From the NCBI RefSeq assembly GCF_003096595.1, contig NZ_QEKO01000002.1:745064-809063 (forward strand): a DNA stretch of 64,000 bases, read 5' to 3'. Of the stretch, positions 53,989 through 62,736 are shown in pieces. The notes beneath the pieces were generated by a model. That model worked only from the letters and a program-made list of their open reading frames with translations, had not been told where the DNA came from and made no database searches. Numbering within the stretch: the first letter of the stretch is position 1; the number at the start of each line of letters is the position of its first letter. A program made the translations under genes and the position numbers. Origin of the DNA: Pusillimonas noertemannii. GTDB taxonomy: Bacteria > Pseudomonadota > Gammaproteobacteria > Burkholderiales > Burkholderiaceae_B.

Positions 53989-54041
53989 CCCGCATTGAAC
54001 CATTACGCCTCGTAAGATAGAGATAGAAAGGAAACGTTTCC

Positions 54042-55430
54042 ATGGCTGGCGAGAAAACCGTCGAAACGACAGGGCTTTTAGGATGGATAGACAGGCGCTT
54101 TCCGGCGTCCAAGCTGTTCAAAGAGCACATGTCGGAATACTACGCTCCGAAGAACTTCAATTTTTGGTACTTCTTCGGTTCACTGGCGCTGCTCGTGCTG
54201 GTAATTCAGATCGTGACCGGAATCTTCCTGGTCATGAACTACAAGCCCGATGGCAATCTGGCCTTCGAGTCCGTCGAATTCATCATGCGCGAAGTCCCCT
54301 GGGGCTGGCTGATCCGCTACATGCACTCCACCGGCGCCTCGATGTTCTTCGTCGTGGTCTACCTGCACATGCTGCGGGGCCTGTTCTACGGCTCGTACCG
54401 CAAGCCGCGCGAGCTCGTCTGGATCTTCGGCATGGCCATCTTCCTCTGTCTCATGGGCGAGGCCTTCATGGGCTATCTGCTGCCCTGGGGCCAGATGTCG
54501 TACTGGGGCGCTCAGGTCATCGTGAACCTGTTCTCGGCCATTCCCTTCATCGGCCCTGAACTGTCGCTGTGGATCCGCGGCGACTACGTCGTCTCCGACG
54601 CCACGCTCAACCGCTTCTTCGCCTTCCACGTCATTGCCATCCCGCTGGTGCTCATCGGCCTGGTCGTGGCGCACATCATTGCGCTGCACGAAGTCGGCTC
54701 CAACAACCCCGACGGCGTCGAAATCAAAGACGGCCCCAAAGACAGCAAGGGGCGTCCGATCGACGGCATTCCCTTCCACCCCTTCTACTCGGTGCACGAC
54801 CTGGTGGGCGTGGCGGGCTTCCTGATCGTCTTTGCCGCCATTGTGTTCTTCGCCCCTGAAATGGGCGGCTACTTCCTTGAGTTCAACAACTTCATCCCGG
54901 CCGACTCGCTCAAGACGCCTCCGCACATTGCGCCGGTCTGGTACTTTACGCCGTTCTACTCCATGCTGCGCGCCATCACGGCCGACTTCACCTGGGTGCT
55001 GGCAGCCGCCGCGGTGCTGGGTGCGGTGGCCATGTTCCTGCGCGGCAACCTGCGCGGCATCTGGCGCATCGTAGTACCGGTCATCCTGCTGGTCGTCGCC
55101 GTCCTGCTGCGCGTCATCGACGCCAAGTTCTGGGGCGTCGTGGCCATGGGCGGCTCGGTGGTCATTCTGTTCTTCCTGCCCTGGCTCGATCACTCTCCGG
55201 TGCGCTCGATCCGCTACCGCCCCACCTGGCACAAATATCTGTATGGCATCTTCATTGTCACCTTCCTGGTGTTGGGCTATCTTGGCACGCAGCCGCCAAG
55301 CCCGGTCTTCAACCTGATGAGCCAGATCGGCACCCTGATCTATCTGGGCTTCTTCCTGCTGATGCCCGTCTGGAGCCGCCTGGGTACGTTCAAGCCGGTT
55401 CCTGAACGCATCACGTTCAGCGCTCACTAA
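54042..55430 (+). CDS. petB: Cytochrome b of the bc1 complex
   Basis: 462 aa with eight or more transmembrane helices. Heme-ligand His pairs are visible in YMHSTGASMFFVVVYLHML and AFHVIAIPLVLIGLVVAHI. The PEWY-type Qo motif is not the canonical sequence in what I read; the region is APVWYFTPFYSML (P-x-WY), which corresponds to it with variation of the Glu. Longer C-terminus than mitochondrial forms. Inner-membrane core of the quinol oxidase complex. petC follows 18 bp later. Confidence 0.96.
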   Translation: MAGEKTVETTGLLGWIDRRFPASKLFKEHMSEYYAPKNFNFWYFFGSLALLVLVIQIVTGIFLVMNYKPDGNLAFESVEFIMREVPWGWLIRYMHSTGASMFFVVVYLHMLRGLFYGSYRKPRELVWIFGMAIFLCLMGEAFMGYLLPWGQMSYWGAQVIVNLFSAIPFIGPELSLWIRGDYVVSDATLNRFFAFHVIAIPLVLIGLVVAHIIALHEVGSNNPDGVEIKDGPKDSKGRPIDGIPFHPFYSVHDLVGVAGFLIVFAAIVFFAPEMGGYFLEFNNFIPADSLKTPPHIAPVWYFTPFYSMLRAITADFTWVLAAAAVLGAVAMFLRGNLRGIWRIVVPVILLVVAVLLRVIDAKFWGVVAMGGSVVILFFLPWLDHSPVRSIRYRPTWHKYLYGIFIVTFLVLGYLGTQPPSPVFNLMSQIGTLIYLGFFLLMPVWSRLGTFKPVPERITFSAH

Positions 55431-55448
55431 GGCCATAACACATACGGA

Positions 55449-56300
55449 ATGAACATGATCAAAAAGTTGCTTGGCGTCCTTGCCCTGACCCTGACCTGCT
55501 CGGTGGCCGTAGCCGCCGAGGGCGGGTATCCGCTCGATCACGCCCCCGACCGCCTCAACAACATGGCTTCGCTGCAAAACGGGGCCAGGCTGTTCGTCAA
55601 CTACTGTCTCGGCTGCCATAGCGCAAATTCCATGCGCTACAACAAGCTTACCCAGCTGGGCCTGACCGAAGACGAAATCAAGAAGAACCTGCTTTTCACC
55701 ACCGACAAGGTGGGCGATCTCATGACCATCGCCCTTACCCGCCAAGACGGTGCGAAGTGGTTCGGCGCCGCGCCCCCCGACCTTTCGGTCATCGCGCGCG
55801 CCAAGTCCACCAACCTGGGCCCCACCGGCGTCGACTATATCTACACCTTCCTGCGCACCTTCTACCGCGACACCACCAAGAAAACCGGCTGGGACAACGC
55901 GGTGTTTCCGAGCGTAGGCATGCCCAACCCGCTGTGGCAGCTGCAGGGTCCCGTTACCCATACGCACAGCCACACTCACCAGGTCGAGCAAGACGGCAAG
56001 ACGGTATGGCAGCGCACTTCCACCACCTACGATCCGCTGGGCTACACTGAAACCAAGGCCGAAACGCTGCAGAACCATCGCGGCGGCGAAAGCACCCAGC
56101 ACACTTTCCAGGCCCAGAGCCGCTCCCAGTCCATCGCGTTCGACAACAACGTGGCCGACCTGGCGAACTTCCTGGGCTGGATGGCCGAGCCTGGCCAGCT
56201 GTTCCGCAAGCAGTTGGGCGTGTGGGTGCTGCTGTTCCTGGGCCTGTTCCTGGTCGTGGCCTGGCGCCTCAACGCCGCCTACTGGAAGCACGTCAAGTAA
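55449..56300 (+). CDS. petC: Cytochrome c1
   Basis: 283 aa with an N-terminal signal (about 1-23) and a C-terminal membrane anchor (VLLFLGLFLVVAWRL). Heme c motif CLGCH at 53-57 and Met158 in VGMPNPLWQLQG as the axial ligand. An unusual HTHSHTH stretch (171-177) lies in a hydrophilic insertion after the Met loop. It accepts electrons from Rieske and passes them to soluble cytochrome c. End of the pet operon, followed by a terminator. Confidence 0.96.
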   Translation: MNMIKKLLGVLALTLTCSVAVAAEGGYPLDHAPDRLNNMASLQNGARLFVNYCLGCHSANSMRYNKLTQLGLTEDEIKKNLLFTTDKVGDLMTIALTRQDGAKWFGAAPPDLSVIARAKSTNLGPTGVDYIYTFLRTFYRDTTKKTGWDNAVFPSVGMPNPLWQLQGPVTHTHSHTHQVEQDGKTVWQRTSTTYDPLGYTETKAETLQNHRGGESTQHTFQAQSRSQSIAFDNNVADLANFLGWMAEPGQLFRKQLGVWVLLFLGLFLVVAWRLNAAYWKHVK

Positions 56301-56370
56301 ATCCGGCGCTGCCGGCATAGCCCCGGGGCCAGGCCTGGCGACAGGCCCGCCTTCGGGGCAACGATTCTAA

Positions 56371-56422
56371 AATAGGCGTAAAGTAATACGCCTATTTCAT
56401 TTTTTTGAGCAAGCTTTTGCTC
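56371..56422 (+). terminator. Intrinsic terminator after petC plus a second hairpin
   Basis: Perfect 10-bp arms AATAGGCGTA and TACGCCTATT (56371-56396) with 6-base loop, followed by a T-run at 56400-56406: a classical terminator. Immediately after, GAGCAA-GCTT-TTGCTC (56407-56422) makes a second hairpin followed by ATGTATTTTTT. Together they isolate pet from ssp. Confidence 0.8.
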
Positions 56423-56450
56423 ATGTATTTTTTGGATGGGATGCCTCGAC

Positions 56451-57059
56451 ATGATGGTTCTCTACTCTGGAACGACCTGCCCCTTTTCGCAGCGCTGCCG
56501 CTTTGTGTTGTTCGAAAAGGGCATGGATTTCGAAATCCGCGACATCGATCTCTACAACAAGCCCGAAGACATCGCTGTCATGAACCCCTATGGGCAAGTA
56601 CCCATTCTTGTCGAACGCGACCTCATCCTGTATGAGTCCAACATCATCAACGAGTACATCGACGAGCGCTTTCCGCACCCGCAGCTCATGCCGGCCGATC
56701 CGGTCATGCGCGCACGCACCCGCCTCTTCCTGTACAACTTCGAGAAAGAGCTTTTCGTCCACGTTTCGACGCTTGAAAACCGCGCCGCACCCGACGAGAA
56801 AGCCCTTGAGCACGCGCGCAACAACATCCGCGACCGCTTGTCCCAGCTGGCTCCCATGCTGCTCAAGAGCAAGTTCATGCTGGGCGAAGAATTCTCCATG
56901 CTCGACGTCGCCATCGCGCCGCTGCTGTGGCGCCTTGACCACTACGGCATCGAACTGCCCAAGAACGCGGCCCCCATCCAGAAGTACGCCGAACGCATCT
57001 TCTCGCGCCCAGCCTACATCGAGGCGCTGACTCCCTCCGAGAAGGTCATGCGCCGCTAA
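56451..57059 (+). CDS. sspA: Stringent starvation protein A
   Basis: 202 aa from ATG 56451 (MMVLYSG); an upstream ATG at 56436 is in frame but adds five residues. Glutathione-transferase fold: MMVLYSGTTCPFSQRCRF thioredoxin-like N-terminus, then GQVPILVERDLILYESNII and a helical domain. SspA binds RNA polymerase and modulates transcription in starvation; the GST catalytic residue is not expected to function. sspB is 41 bp downstream behind a palindrome. Confidence 0.94.
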   Translation: MMVLYSGTTCPFSQRCRFVLFEKGMDFEIRDIDLYNKPEDIAVMNPYGQVPILVERDLILYESNIINEYIDERFPHPQLMPADPVMRARTRLFLYNFEKELFVHVSTLENRAAPDEKALEHARNNIRDRLSQLAPMLLKSKFMLGEEFSMLDVAIAPLLWRLDHYGIELPKNAAPIQKYAERIFSRPAYIEALTPSEKVMRR

Positions 57060-57071
57060 AAGCCCATGCCC

Positions 57072-57091
57072 GCCGGGGCACGTGCCCCGGC
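57072..57091. other. Perfect 20-bp palindrome between sspA and sspB
   Basis: GCCGGGGCAC and its complement GTGCCCCGGC meet with no loop. In RNA a hairpin of about 8 bp would stand 9 bases before the sspB ATG at 57101. No T-run. It may adjust the ratio of sspA to sspB or cap sspA mRNA. Confidence 0.5.
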
Positions 57092-57100
57092 CCATTGCCT

Positions 57101-57535
57101 ATGTCCATGCCCGAATCCTCTACCAAGCCTTATTTGATCCGCGCCCTGCACGAGTGGTGCACCGACAACGGCTATACCCCCCACATCGTCGTCACGGTCG
57201 ATGCCAACACCGTCGTCCCCCGCGCCCACATCCACGACGGACAAATCACGCTCAATATCGGTTCCCTGGCCACCAACCGGCTGGTGCTGGGCAATGAATA
57301 CATCGAATTCCAGGCCCGCTTCAGCGGCGTCACCGAGCACATCTTCGTTCCGGTAGCCGCCGTATCGGCGATCTACGCCCGCGAAACCGGCGCGGGCATG
57401 GGCTTCGAAGTGCAAGAATCGCAAGCCTATCCGGGCACCGAGCCCGCCGCCGACACCAGCGAAACCGAGCAGGCCGAAAAGCCGTCTCCGGACGACGACG
57501 ATCCGAAACGGCCGCGGCTTACCATCGTCAAATAA
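57101..57535 (+). CDS. sspB: ClpXP protease specificity-enhancing factor SspB
   Basis: 144 aa from the ATG at 57101. Folded substrate-binding domain (YLIRALHEWCTDNGYTPHIVV; IGSLATNRLVLGNEYIEF; FVPVAAVSAIYARE) with a flexible acidic linker and C-terminal RPRLTIVK, the ClpX-docking tail. SspB tethers ssrA-tagged peptides to ClpXP. Second gene after sspA, as in most proteobacteria. Confidence 0.95.
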   Translation: MSMPESSTKPYLIRALHEWCTDNGYTPHIVVTVDANTVVPRAHIHDGQITLNIGSLATNRLVLGNEYIEFQARFSGVTEHIFVPVAAVSAIYARETGAGMGFEVQESQAYPGTEPAADTSETEQAEKPSPDDDDPKRPRLTIVK

Positions 57536-57564
57536 ATACGCATCGGCGCTTCAGGGCAAGCGCC

Positions 57565-58032
57565 CTAGCGCGAACCCAGCGACTCGATGTTGTCGTAGAT
57601 GCGTATGAGCAGGCGCTTGAGGGTAGCCACCTCTTCGGCCGTAATGTTGGCCAGCGCAACCCTTTCGTACAGGTCCGCAAGCGGGGCAAGGCGCATTACT
57701 AGATCGCGGCCGGGTTCCTGCAGCATGACATGCACCGACCGCTTGTCTTTTCGGCCCGGCTCGCGCTTTACCAGGCCCTTTTTTTCCATGCCGGCCACCA
57801 GCCGCGACAAAGTCGAGATGTCGATCGAGGTGTACTCGGCCAGATGAGTCATGCGCTGGGCATCGATGCGCAGCAGCGAGGCAAGCACACGATACATGGG
57901 AAGCGTCAGGTTGAACTTGACCAGTTCTTCGGAGAACGCTTCGCCTATGCGCACCCCCGCCCGATTGAGCAGGTAGGGCACTGCTTTTTCAAGCGCGTAA
58001 TCGTCAAGTTTGAATTCGCCTTCGACTTTCAT
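57565..58032 (-). CDS. MarR-family transcriptional regulator (second locus)
   Basis: 155 aa. Helices LPMYRVLASLLRIDAQ and recognition helix IDISTLSRLVAGMEKKGLV, wing REPGRKDKRSVHVML, then dimer helices. It is downstream of, and on the same strand as, the Liv-type importer operon (gap of 106 bp), so it may be the last cistron of that operon. It is the natural candidate to bind the promoters near 63.3-63.6 kb. Ligand unknown. Confidence 0.9.
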   Translation of the reverse strand: MKVEGEFKLDDYALEKAVPYLLNRAGVRIGEAFSEELVKFNLTLPMYRVLASLLRIDAQRMTHLAEYTSIDISTLSRLVAGMEKKGLVKREPGRKDKRSVHVMLQEPGRDLVMRLAPLADLYERVALANITAEEVATLKRLLIRIYDNIESLGSR

Positions 58033-58138
58033 GGGGGTGAATCTTTAAATATGCCATCCGCTTCGATTTTACCGGTTAAGGCCGAGGTTCGCGGCCGCCG
58101 GCCCTGAACGGACGGGCCGCGGCGGCGGCTGGCGGGCG

Positions 58139-58828
58139 TTACACACTGAGGTGCCGGCGGCTGAGTTCAGGGTCGGACTGCAGCTGCCCGCTGGTGCCGC
58201 TCCAGATGACCCGGCCCTTTTCGATGATGTAATGCCTGTCGGCGATTTGCGCCAGGGTATCGATGTTCTTGTCGACGATGAGTATCGACTGCCCTTTTTG
58301 CTTCAGCTCGCGAATGCATTGCCAGATTTCCTCGCGTATGAGGGGCGCCAGCCCTTCGGTGGCTTCGTCAAGAATGAGCAGGCTGGGATTGGTCAGCAAG
58401 GCGCGCGAAATGGCCAGCATTTGCTGCTCGCCCCCGGAAAGCTGCCCTCCCATGGAGCGACGGCGCTCTTTCAGGCGAGGAAACAGCCGGTACGCCTCGG
58501 CCAGGTTCCACGGCCCCGGGCCCCGGGCCGTGGCAACGAGGTTTTCTTCGACGCTGAGATTGGTGGTAACGTGCCTGCCTTCTGGCACCAGACCTATGCC
58601 CAGGCGGCAGATGCGGTATGGCGGCATGCCGGCTATGGCTTGCCCCTGGAAAGTCACCTGCCCCGCCCGGGGCGGGACGATGCCCAGCAGCGTGTGTATG
58701 GTGGTGGTCTTGCCCATGCCATTGCGGCCCAGCATGGTAACCACTTCACCCGCATCCACCAGCAGGGAAATGCCGAACAGCACACGGCTGTTGCCGTAGC
58801 CGGACTCAAGGCCTTCGACCCTAAGCAT
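58139..58828 (-). CDS. Branched-chain-type ABC importer ATPase (LivF-like), second locus
   Basis: 229 aa from the ATG at 58828 with AAGGGG upstream. Walker A GRNGMGKTT, signature LSGGEQQM, Walker B LLILDEATEGL (Ala in place of Pro after Glu), H-loop LIVDKN. The Glu after Asp in Walker B is present. Overlaps LivG by 8 bp. Last transporter gene of the operon. Confidence 0.92.
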   Translation of the reverse strand: MLRVEGLESGYGNSRVLFGISLLVDAGEVVTMLGRNGMGKTTTIHTLLGIVPPRAGQVTFQGQAIAGMPPYRICRLGIGLVPEGRHVTTNLSVEENLVATARGPGPWNLAEAYRLFPRLKERRRSMGGQLSGGEQQMLAISRALLTNPSLLILDEATEGLAPLIREEIWQCIRELKQKGQSILIVDKNIDTLAQIADRHYIIEKGRVIWSGTSGQLQSDPELSRRHLSV

Positions 58829-59591
58829 GTTGGACCCCTTTTCCTTCGTCCTTGGTTCCCAGGTAGGCTTTCTGGACATCGGCGTTGCCGCGGATCTCGT
58901 CCACCGACCCGGTGGCGATGACAGTGCCGTAGACCAGCACCGAAACCCGATCGGCCAGGCTGAAGATCGCGTTCATGTCGTGCTCGATGAGCAGTATCGT
59001 GTGCTGCCGCTTCAGGGTTTCAAGCAGCCCGATGATCTGCTGCCCGTCTTCGGCCCCCATGCCCGCAAGCGGTTCGTCCAGCAGCAGCAAGGTGGGTTCG
59101 GACGCCAGGGCCATGGCGATCTCAAGCTGGCGCTGTTCGCCGTGGGCCAGATTGCTGGCCAGCACTTCGGCGCGGGGGGCCAGCCCCACCCGCGCCAGCA
59201 GCTCTTGGGCGGGCCGGCGCAGGCCCGGCTCGCGACGCGCATTGGACCAGAAATGAAAACTGTGGCCTTGATGCGCCTGCACCGCCAGCATGACGTTTTC
59301 AAGGGCGGAGAACCCCGGAAAGATCGTCGTCAACTGGTATGAGCGCGCTATGCCCAGCGCCGTGCGCCGGTAGACCGGGAGATGGGTGATGTCGTGCTCG
59401 CGGAACAGGATGCGGCCCTCGGTGGGAGACAATTCGCCCGAAAGCTGGTTCATGAGGGTGGTTTTGCCTGCCCCGTTGGGGCCGATCAGGGCATGGGTTT
59501 CGCCTTCTTTCACTTGCAGGCTAAGACGGTTGCTGGCCAGCAGGCCGCCGAAACGCTTGCTTAGCTCGCATACGCGCAGCAGTTCAGTCAT
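58821..59591 (-). CDS. Branched-chain-type ABC importer ATPase (LivG-like), second locus
   Basis: 256 aa. Walker [10 protein letters not shown], LivG-type signature LAHGEQRQLEIAMAL, Walker B LLLLDEPLAGMG. Region IARSYQLTTIFPGFSALENVMLA fits LivG. 8-bp overlaps with LivM upstream and LivF downstream indicate coupled translation. Powers import by the LivH/LivM pair encoded just upstream. Confidence 0.92.
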   Translation of the reverse strand: MTELLRVCELSKRFGGLLASNRLSLQVKEGETHALIGPNGAGKTTLMNQLSGELSPTEGRILFREHDITHLPVYRRTALGIARSYQLTTIFPGFSALENVMLAVQAHQGHSFHFWSNARREPGLRRPAQELLARVGLAPRAEVLASNLAHGEQRQLEIAMALASEPTLLLLDEPLAGMGAEDGQQIIGLLETLKRQHTILLIEHDMNAIFSLADRVSVLVYGTVIATGSVDEIRGNADVQKAYLGTKDEGKGVQHA

Positions 59592-60630
59592 TGTCGGCCC
59601 CCTTTCCGGTCAGGATGCCATAGAGCCCGCGCCGGGCGAACAGCACGCACAGCAGCAGCAAGGGCCCGTAGATCAGGTGCCAGTGCTCGGTATAGCCGGA
59701 CAGGACGTCTTCGAGGCCCAGGATGGCTGCCGCGCCCAGTATCGGCCCCATGAGATTGCCCGTGCCCCCCAGCACCACCATGGCGATGATGTCGCTGGAA
59801 CGCACCCAATGCATGAAGGAAGGGCTGATGAACTTGCCGTGATTGACCATGAGGGCGCCCGCCAGGCCGGCGATTGCGCCCGAGATGACAAAGGCGACCA
59901 GGCGATAGCGAAAGCAGGAATAGCCCAACGCCGCCATGCGCCGCTCGTTCTGGCGCCCCCCTCGCAACACCATGCCGAAGCGCGAATCGACGAACTTGCG
60001 CAGGATGATGTAGGCCAGGGCCAATATGGCGAACGTGACATAGTAGAAGACGATCTTGTCGTCCAGGTCGAGCAGCCCCGCCGTGCTGGAGCGCTCGGCC
60101 AGGCTGGCGCCGTCTTCGCCGCCATAGGCGTCGAGGTTCACGAAGAAGAAGTAGATCATCTGGGCGAAGGCCAGGGTCAGCATGATGAAGTACACCCCCC
60201 GGGTGCGCAGGGCGATGAGCCCGATGACCAGCGCCACCAGACCCGACGCCAGCATGGCGGCCGGCCACGTGATGAAGGCGCTGCTCGAACTGCCGATGGC
60301 AAAGGGCCATTCGACCAGGGGAACGCCATTGGCGGCGTGATCGGACATGATCAGCACCACATAGGCGCCCACCCCCGCGAAGGCGGCCTGGCCGAAGCAC
60401 ACCAGCCCCGCGAACCCCAGGATGAAGCCCAGGCTTAGCGCAATGAGCGCGAAGATCATGATGCGGCTGAAAAGCGTAATGTAGAACGGCGCATCGATCA
60501 GGTGGGTGAGCACCGGCAGCAGGGCCAGCCCCGCGCCGATGATTACAAGCAGCGCCCACGAGGGGAGACGGCGGGCCGAGGCCTGCCCCCCGGACGGCTT
60601 GAAGAGAAAGAGTTCCATCAATTTATCCAT
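59584..60630 (-). CDS. Branched-chain-type ABC permease (LivM-like), second locus
   Basis: 348 aa, with about ten hydrophobic segments, and CFGQAAFAGVGAYVVLI and RRMAALGYSCFRYRLVAFV as LivM landmarks. The start may be the ATG at 60630 or 60618; the first overlaps LivH by 8 bp. Separate from LivH, in contrast to the fused permease near 25 kb. Confidence 0.92.
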   Translation of the reverse strand: MDKLMELFLFKPSGGQASARRLPSWALLVIIGAGLALLPVLTHLIDAPFYITLFSRIMIFALIALSLGFILGFAGLVCFGQAAFAGVGAYVVLIMSDHAANGVPLVEWPFAIGSSSSAFITWPAAMLASGLVALVIGLIALRTRGVYFIMLTLAFAQMIYFFFVNLDAYGGEDGASLAERSSTAGLLDLDDKIVFYYVTFAILALAYIILRKFVDSRFGMVLRGGRQNERRMAALGYSCFRYRLVAFVISGAIAGLAGALMVNHGKFISPSFMHWVRSSDIIAMVVLGGTGNLMGPILGAAAILGLEDVLSGYTEHWHLIYGPLLLLCVLFARRGLYGILTGKGADND

Positions 60631-61495
60631 GGGCCGGGAATAGTCCTTGTGGGCGCCACGCCAGGATGGCGGCCATCAGCAGATAGACGGAGATATCGCC
60701 CAGCAGCGGCGGAAACATCAGGCGGCCGAAGGTGTCGATGAGCCCGACCAGGATGGCCGCGACGAAAGCGCCGCGGAATGACCCGATGCCGCCTATGACC
60801 ACGACGATCAGGGCGAAGATGAGCACGCTTTCGCCCATGCCGGCCTCGACGGCCAGTATGGGCGAGGCCAGCGCGCCGGCCAGGCCCGCCAGCGCGGCCC
60901 CGACGCTGAATGCCCAGGAAAAGACGCGATTGACGTTGATGCCCAGCGCGCCGATGAAAACGCGGTTGCTGGCGCCCGCCCGCACCAGCATGCCGGCGCG
61001 GGTTCGGGAGATGATCAGGTACAGCGCCAGGGCGACCAGCACGCCGACGGCCAGGATGACCAGCCGGATCATGGGGTAGGAAAGGCCGACGATGATGGGC
61101 ACCGAGCTATTGAGCGCCCCCGGCAGCGTTACATTGAGCGGCTGCGGCCCCCATATGATGCGGGTCAGCTCGTTGAAGAAGAGGATGAGGCCCAGCGTGG
61201 CCAGCACCTGGTCAAGGTAGGGCCGCCGGTAGAAGGGCTTGAGCGCAAGCCGCTCGAGCACCGCCCCGACGAACCCCGTAACCAGGGCGGCCAGCACGAT
61301 ACTGACCCAGAACGCACCGACCTTTTGCAGGATGGTGGCGAACATGTAGGCGCCGATCATGTAGAACGAGCCGTGGGCCAGGTTCACCAGGTTCATGATG
61401 CCGAACACCAGCGTGAACCCGGCGGCGATCAGGAACAGCATGACGCCCAGCTGCAGGCCATTGAGCATCTGCTCGACGAATAGGGAAGCGATCAT
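60623..61495 (-). CDS. Branched-chain-type ABC permease (LivH-like), second locus
   Basis: 290 aa membrane protein: MLNGLQLGVMLFLIAAGFTLVFG and NLVNLAHGSFYMIGAYMFA are LivH hallmarks. Forms the heterodimeric channel with LivM. Starts 21 bp after the binding protein gene and overlaps LivM by 8 bp. Substrate unspecified. Confidence 0.92.
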   Translation of the reverse strand: MIASLFVEQMLNGLQLGVMLFLIAAGFTLVFGIMNLVNLAHGSFYMIGAYMFATILQKVGAFWVSIVLAALVTGFVGAVLERLALKPFYRRPYLDQVLATLGLILFFNELTRIIWGPQPLNVTLPGALNSSVPIIVGLSYPMIRLVILAVGVLVALALYLIISRTRAGMLVRAGASNRVFIGALGINVNRVFSWAFSVGAALAGLAGALASPILAVEAGMGESVLIFALIVVVIGGIGSFRGAFVAAILVGLIDTFGRLMFPPLLGDISVYLLMAAILAWRPQGLFPAHG

Positions 61496-61516
61496 GGCGT
61501 CATCGGCTCGCGGAGA

Positions 61517-62692
61517 TCAGGATTTCGCCTTGGAAAGCTTGCACTGGCCCACATACGAATCGGCATAGTCGGTGGCAATGGTCTTGATCACCTTGTTCAC
61601 CAGCCTGCCCTGATCGTCTTTTTCGACCTTCAGCAGGTAATAGTCTTGAATGGGGAAATTATTGCTGTCGAACTTGAAATTGCCCCGTATGGACTTGAAG
61701 TCGACACTATGCAAAGCCTTGGCGAATTCGTCGGCCGACTTGAACTGCCCGCCGTTTTGCTTCAGGGCGGCGTCGATCAGCCTGGCGCCGTCATAGCCCA
61801 TGGCCGCGCGCGGCGAGGGAATGCGCTTGTAGGTTTTCTCGAAATCTTGCACGAACTGCTTGTTGAGCGGGTTGTCGAGGTTCTCGCTCCAGTAGGCGGT
61901 GGACTCCAGGCCAAGCGCCGCGTCGCCGATGCCGGGCAGGGTGTCCTGATCTGTAGAGAAGACGGTATAGACCGGGATTTTTCCTTTCAGGCCAGCCTGG
62001 TCGAGCTGCTTGAAGAAATTGACCCCCATGCCGCCCGGATAGAACACGAACAGCGCGTCGGTCTCGACGCTGCGCAGCTTGGCCAGTTCGGCCGAGTAGT
62101 CAAGCTGGCCGAACTGCGTGTAGATCTCGGCGACGATATTGCCCTTGAAGGTGCGCTTCAGGCCGGCGATCATGTCTTTGCCGGCCGCGAAGTTGGGCGC
62201 CATGACATACAGGTTCTTGATGCCGAGATCGTTCAGGTGAATGCCCATGGTTTCAGGCACGGTGTCGTTCTGGTGGGCCACACTGAAGAAATGGCTGTTG
62301 CATCCTTTTCCGGCCAGCTCGGACGGCCCGGCGTTGATGCTGAGATAGATGCCGTCTGCATCGAGCACGCGCGGCACCGCGGCAAGCAGCACATTGGACA
62401 GGTTGATGCCCGTTACGATGGATACGCGGTCGCGTTCGACCAGCTTCTGGGCTGCCTGGGCGCCGGCGTCGGGCTTGCCCTGGTCGTCGCGGACCAGAAC
62501 CTCGGTGGGAAGGCCGCCCAGTTTTCCGCCCACCGACTCGACCCCCAGCTGGAAGCCGTCGAGCAGGTCTCGGCCCAGCGTGGCCTGGCTGCCGGACAAG
62601 CTGGCAATGAAGCCTACCTTGATTTCTTGCGCCTGGGCCATGGGCTGCGCCAGCGCCAGGCCCAATATTGCCGCTCCTAGTGATTTCAGCAT
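61517..62692 (-). CDS. Branched-chain-type ABC importer substrate-binding protein, second locus
   Basis: 391 aa from the ATG at 62692 with AAGGAG seven bases upstream; the frame runs far upstream but only in non-coding sequence. Signal peptide 1-22 (MAQAQ). Mature fold IKVGFIASLSGSQATLGRDLLDGFQLGVE-like start (split here), VRDDQGKPDAGAQAAQKLV and NLYVMAPNFAAGKDM match the aromatic-binding group in this family. 44 bp after the flavin reductase gene, so import and oxidation look linked. Confidence 0.9.
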   Translation of the reverse strand: MLKSLGAAILGLALAQPMAQAQEIKVGFIASLSGSQATLGRDLLDGFQLGVESVGGKLGGLPTEVLVRDDQGKPDAGAQAAQKLVERDRVSIVTGINLSNVLLAAVPRVLDADGIYLSINAGPSELAGKGCNSHFFSVAHQNDTVPETMGIHLNDLGIKNLYVMAPNFAAGKDMIAGLKRTFKGNIVAEIYTQFGQLDYSAELAKLRSVETDALFVFYPGGMGVNFFKQLDQAGLKGKIPVYTVFSTDQDTLPGIGDAALGLESTAYWSENLDNPLNKQFVQDFEKTYKRIPSPRAAMGYDGARLIDAALKQNGGQFKSADEFAKALHSVDFKSIRGNFKFDSNNFPIQDYYLLKVEKDDQGRLVNKVIKTIATDYADSYVGQCKLSKAKS

Positions 62693-62736
62693 GTCTTGTC
62701 TCCTTGGGTGTTTTGTTTTGATTTGAGCGCCTGCCT

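Noticed and set aside
54180-56318. 712-codon antisense frame across petB and petC
   Set aside because: Mirror of two well-supported cytochrome genes; the translation is rich in His, Gln, Glu and Asp with no fold pattern.
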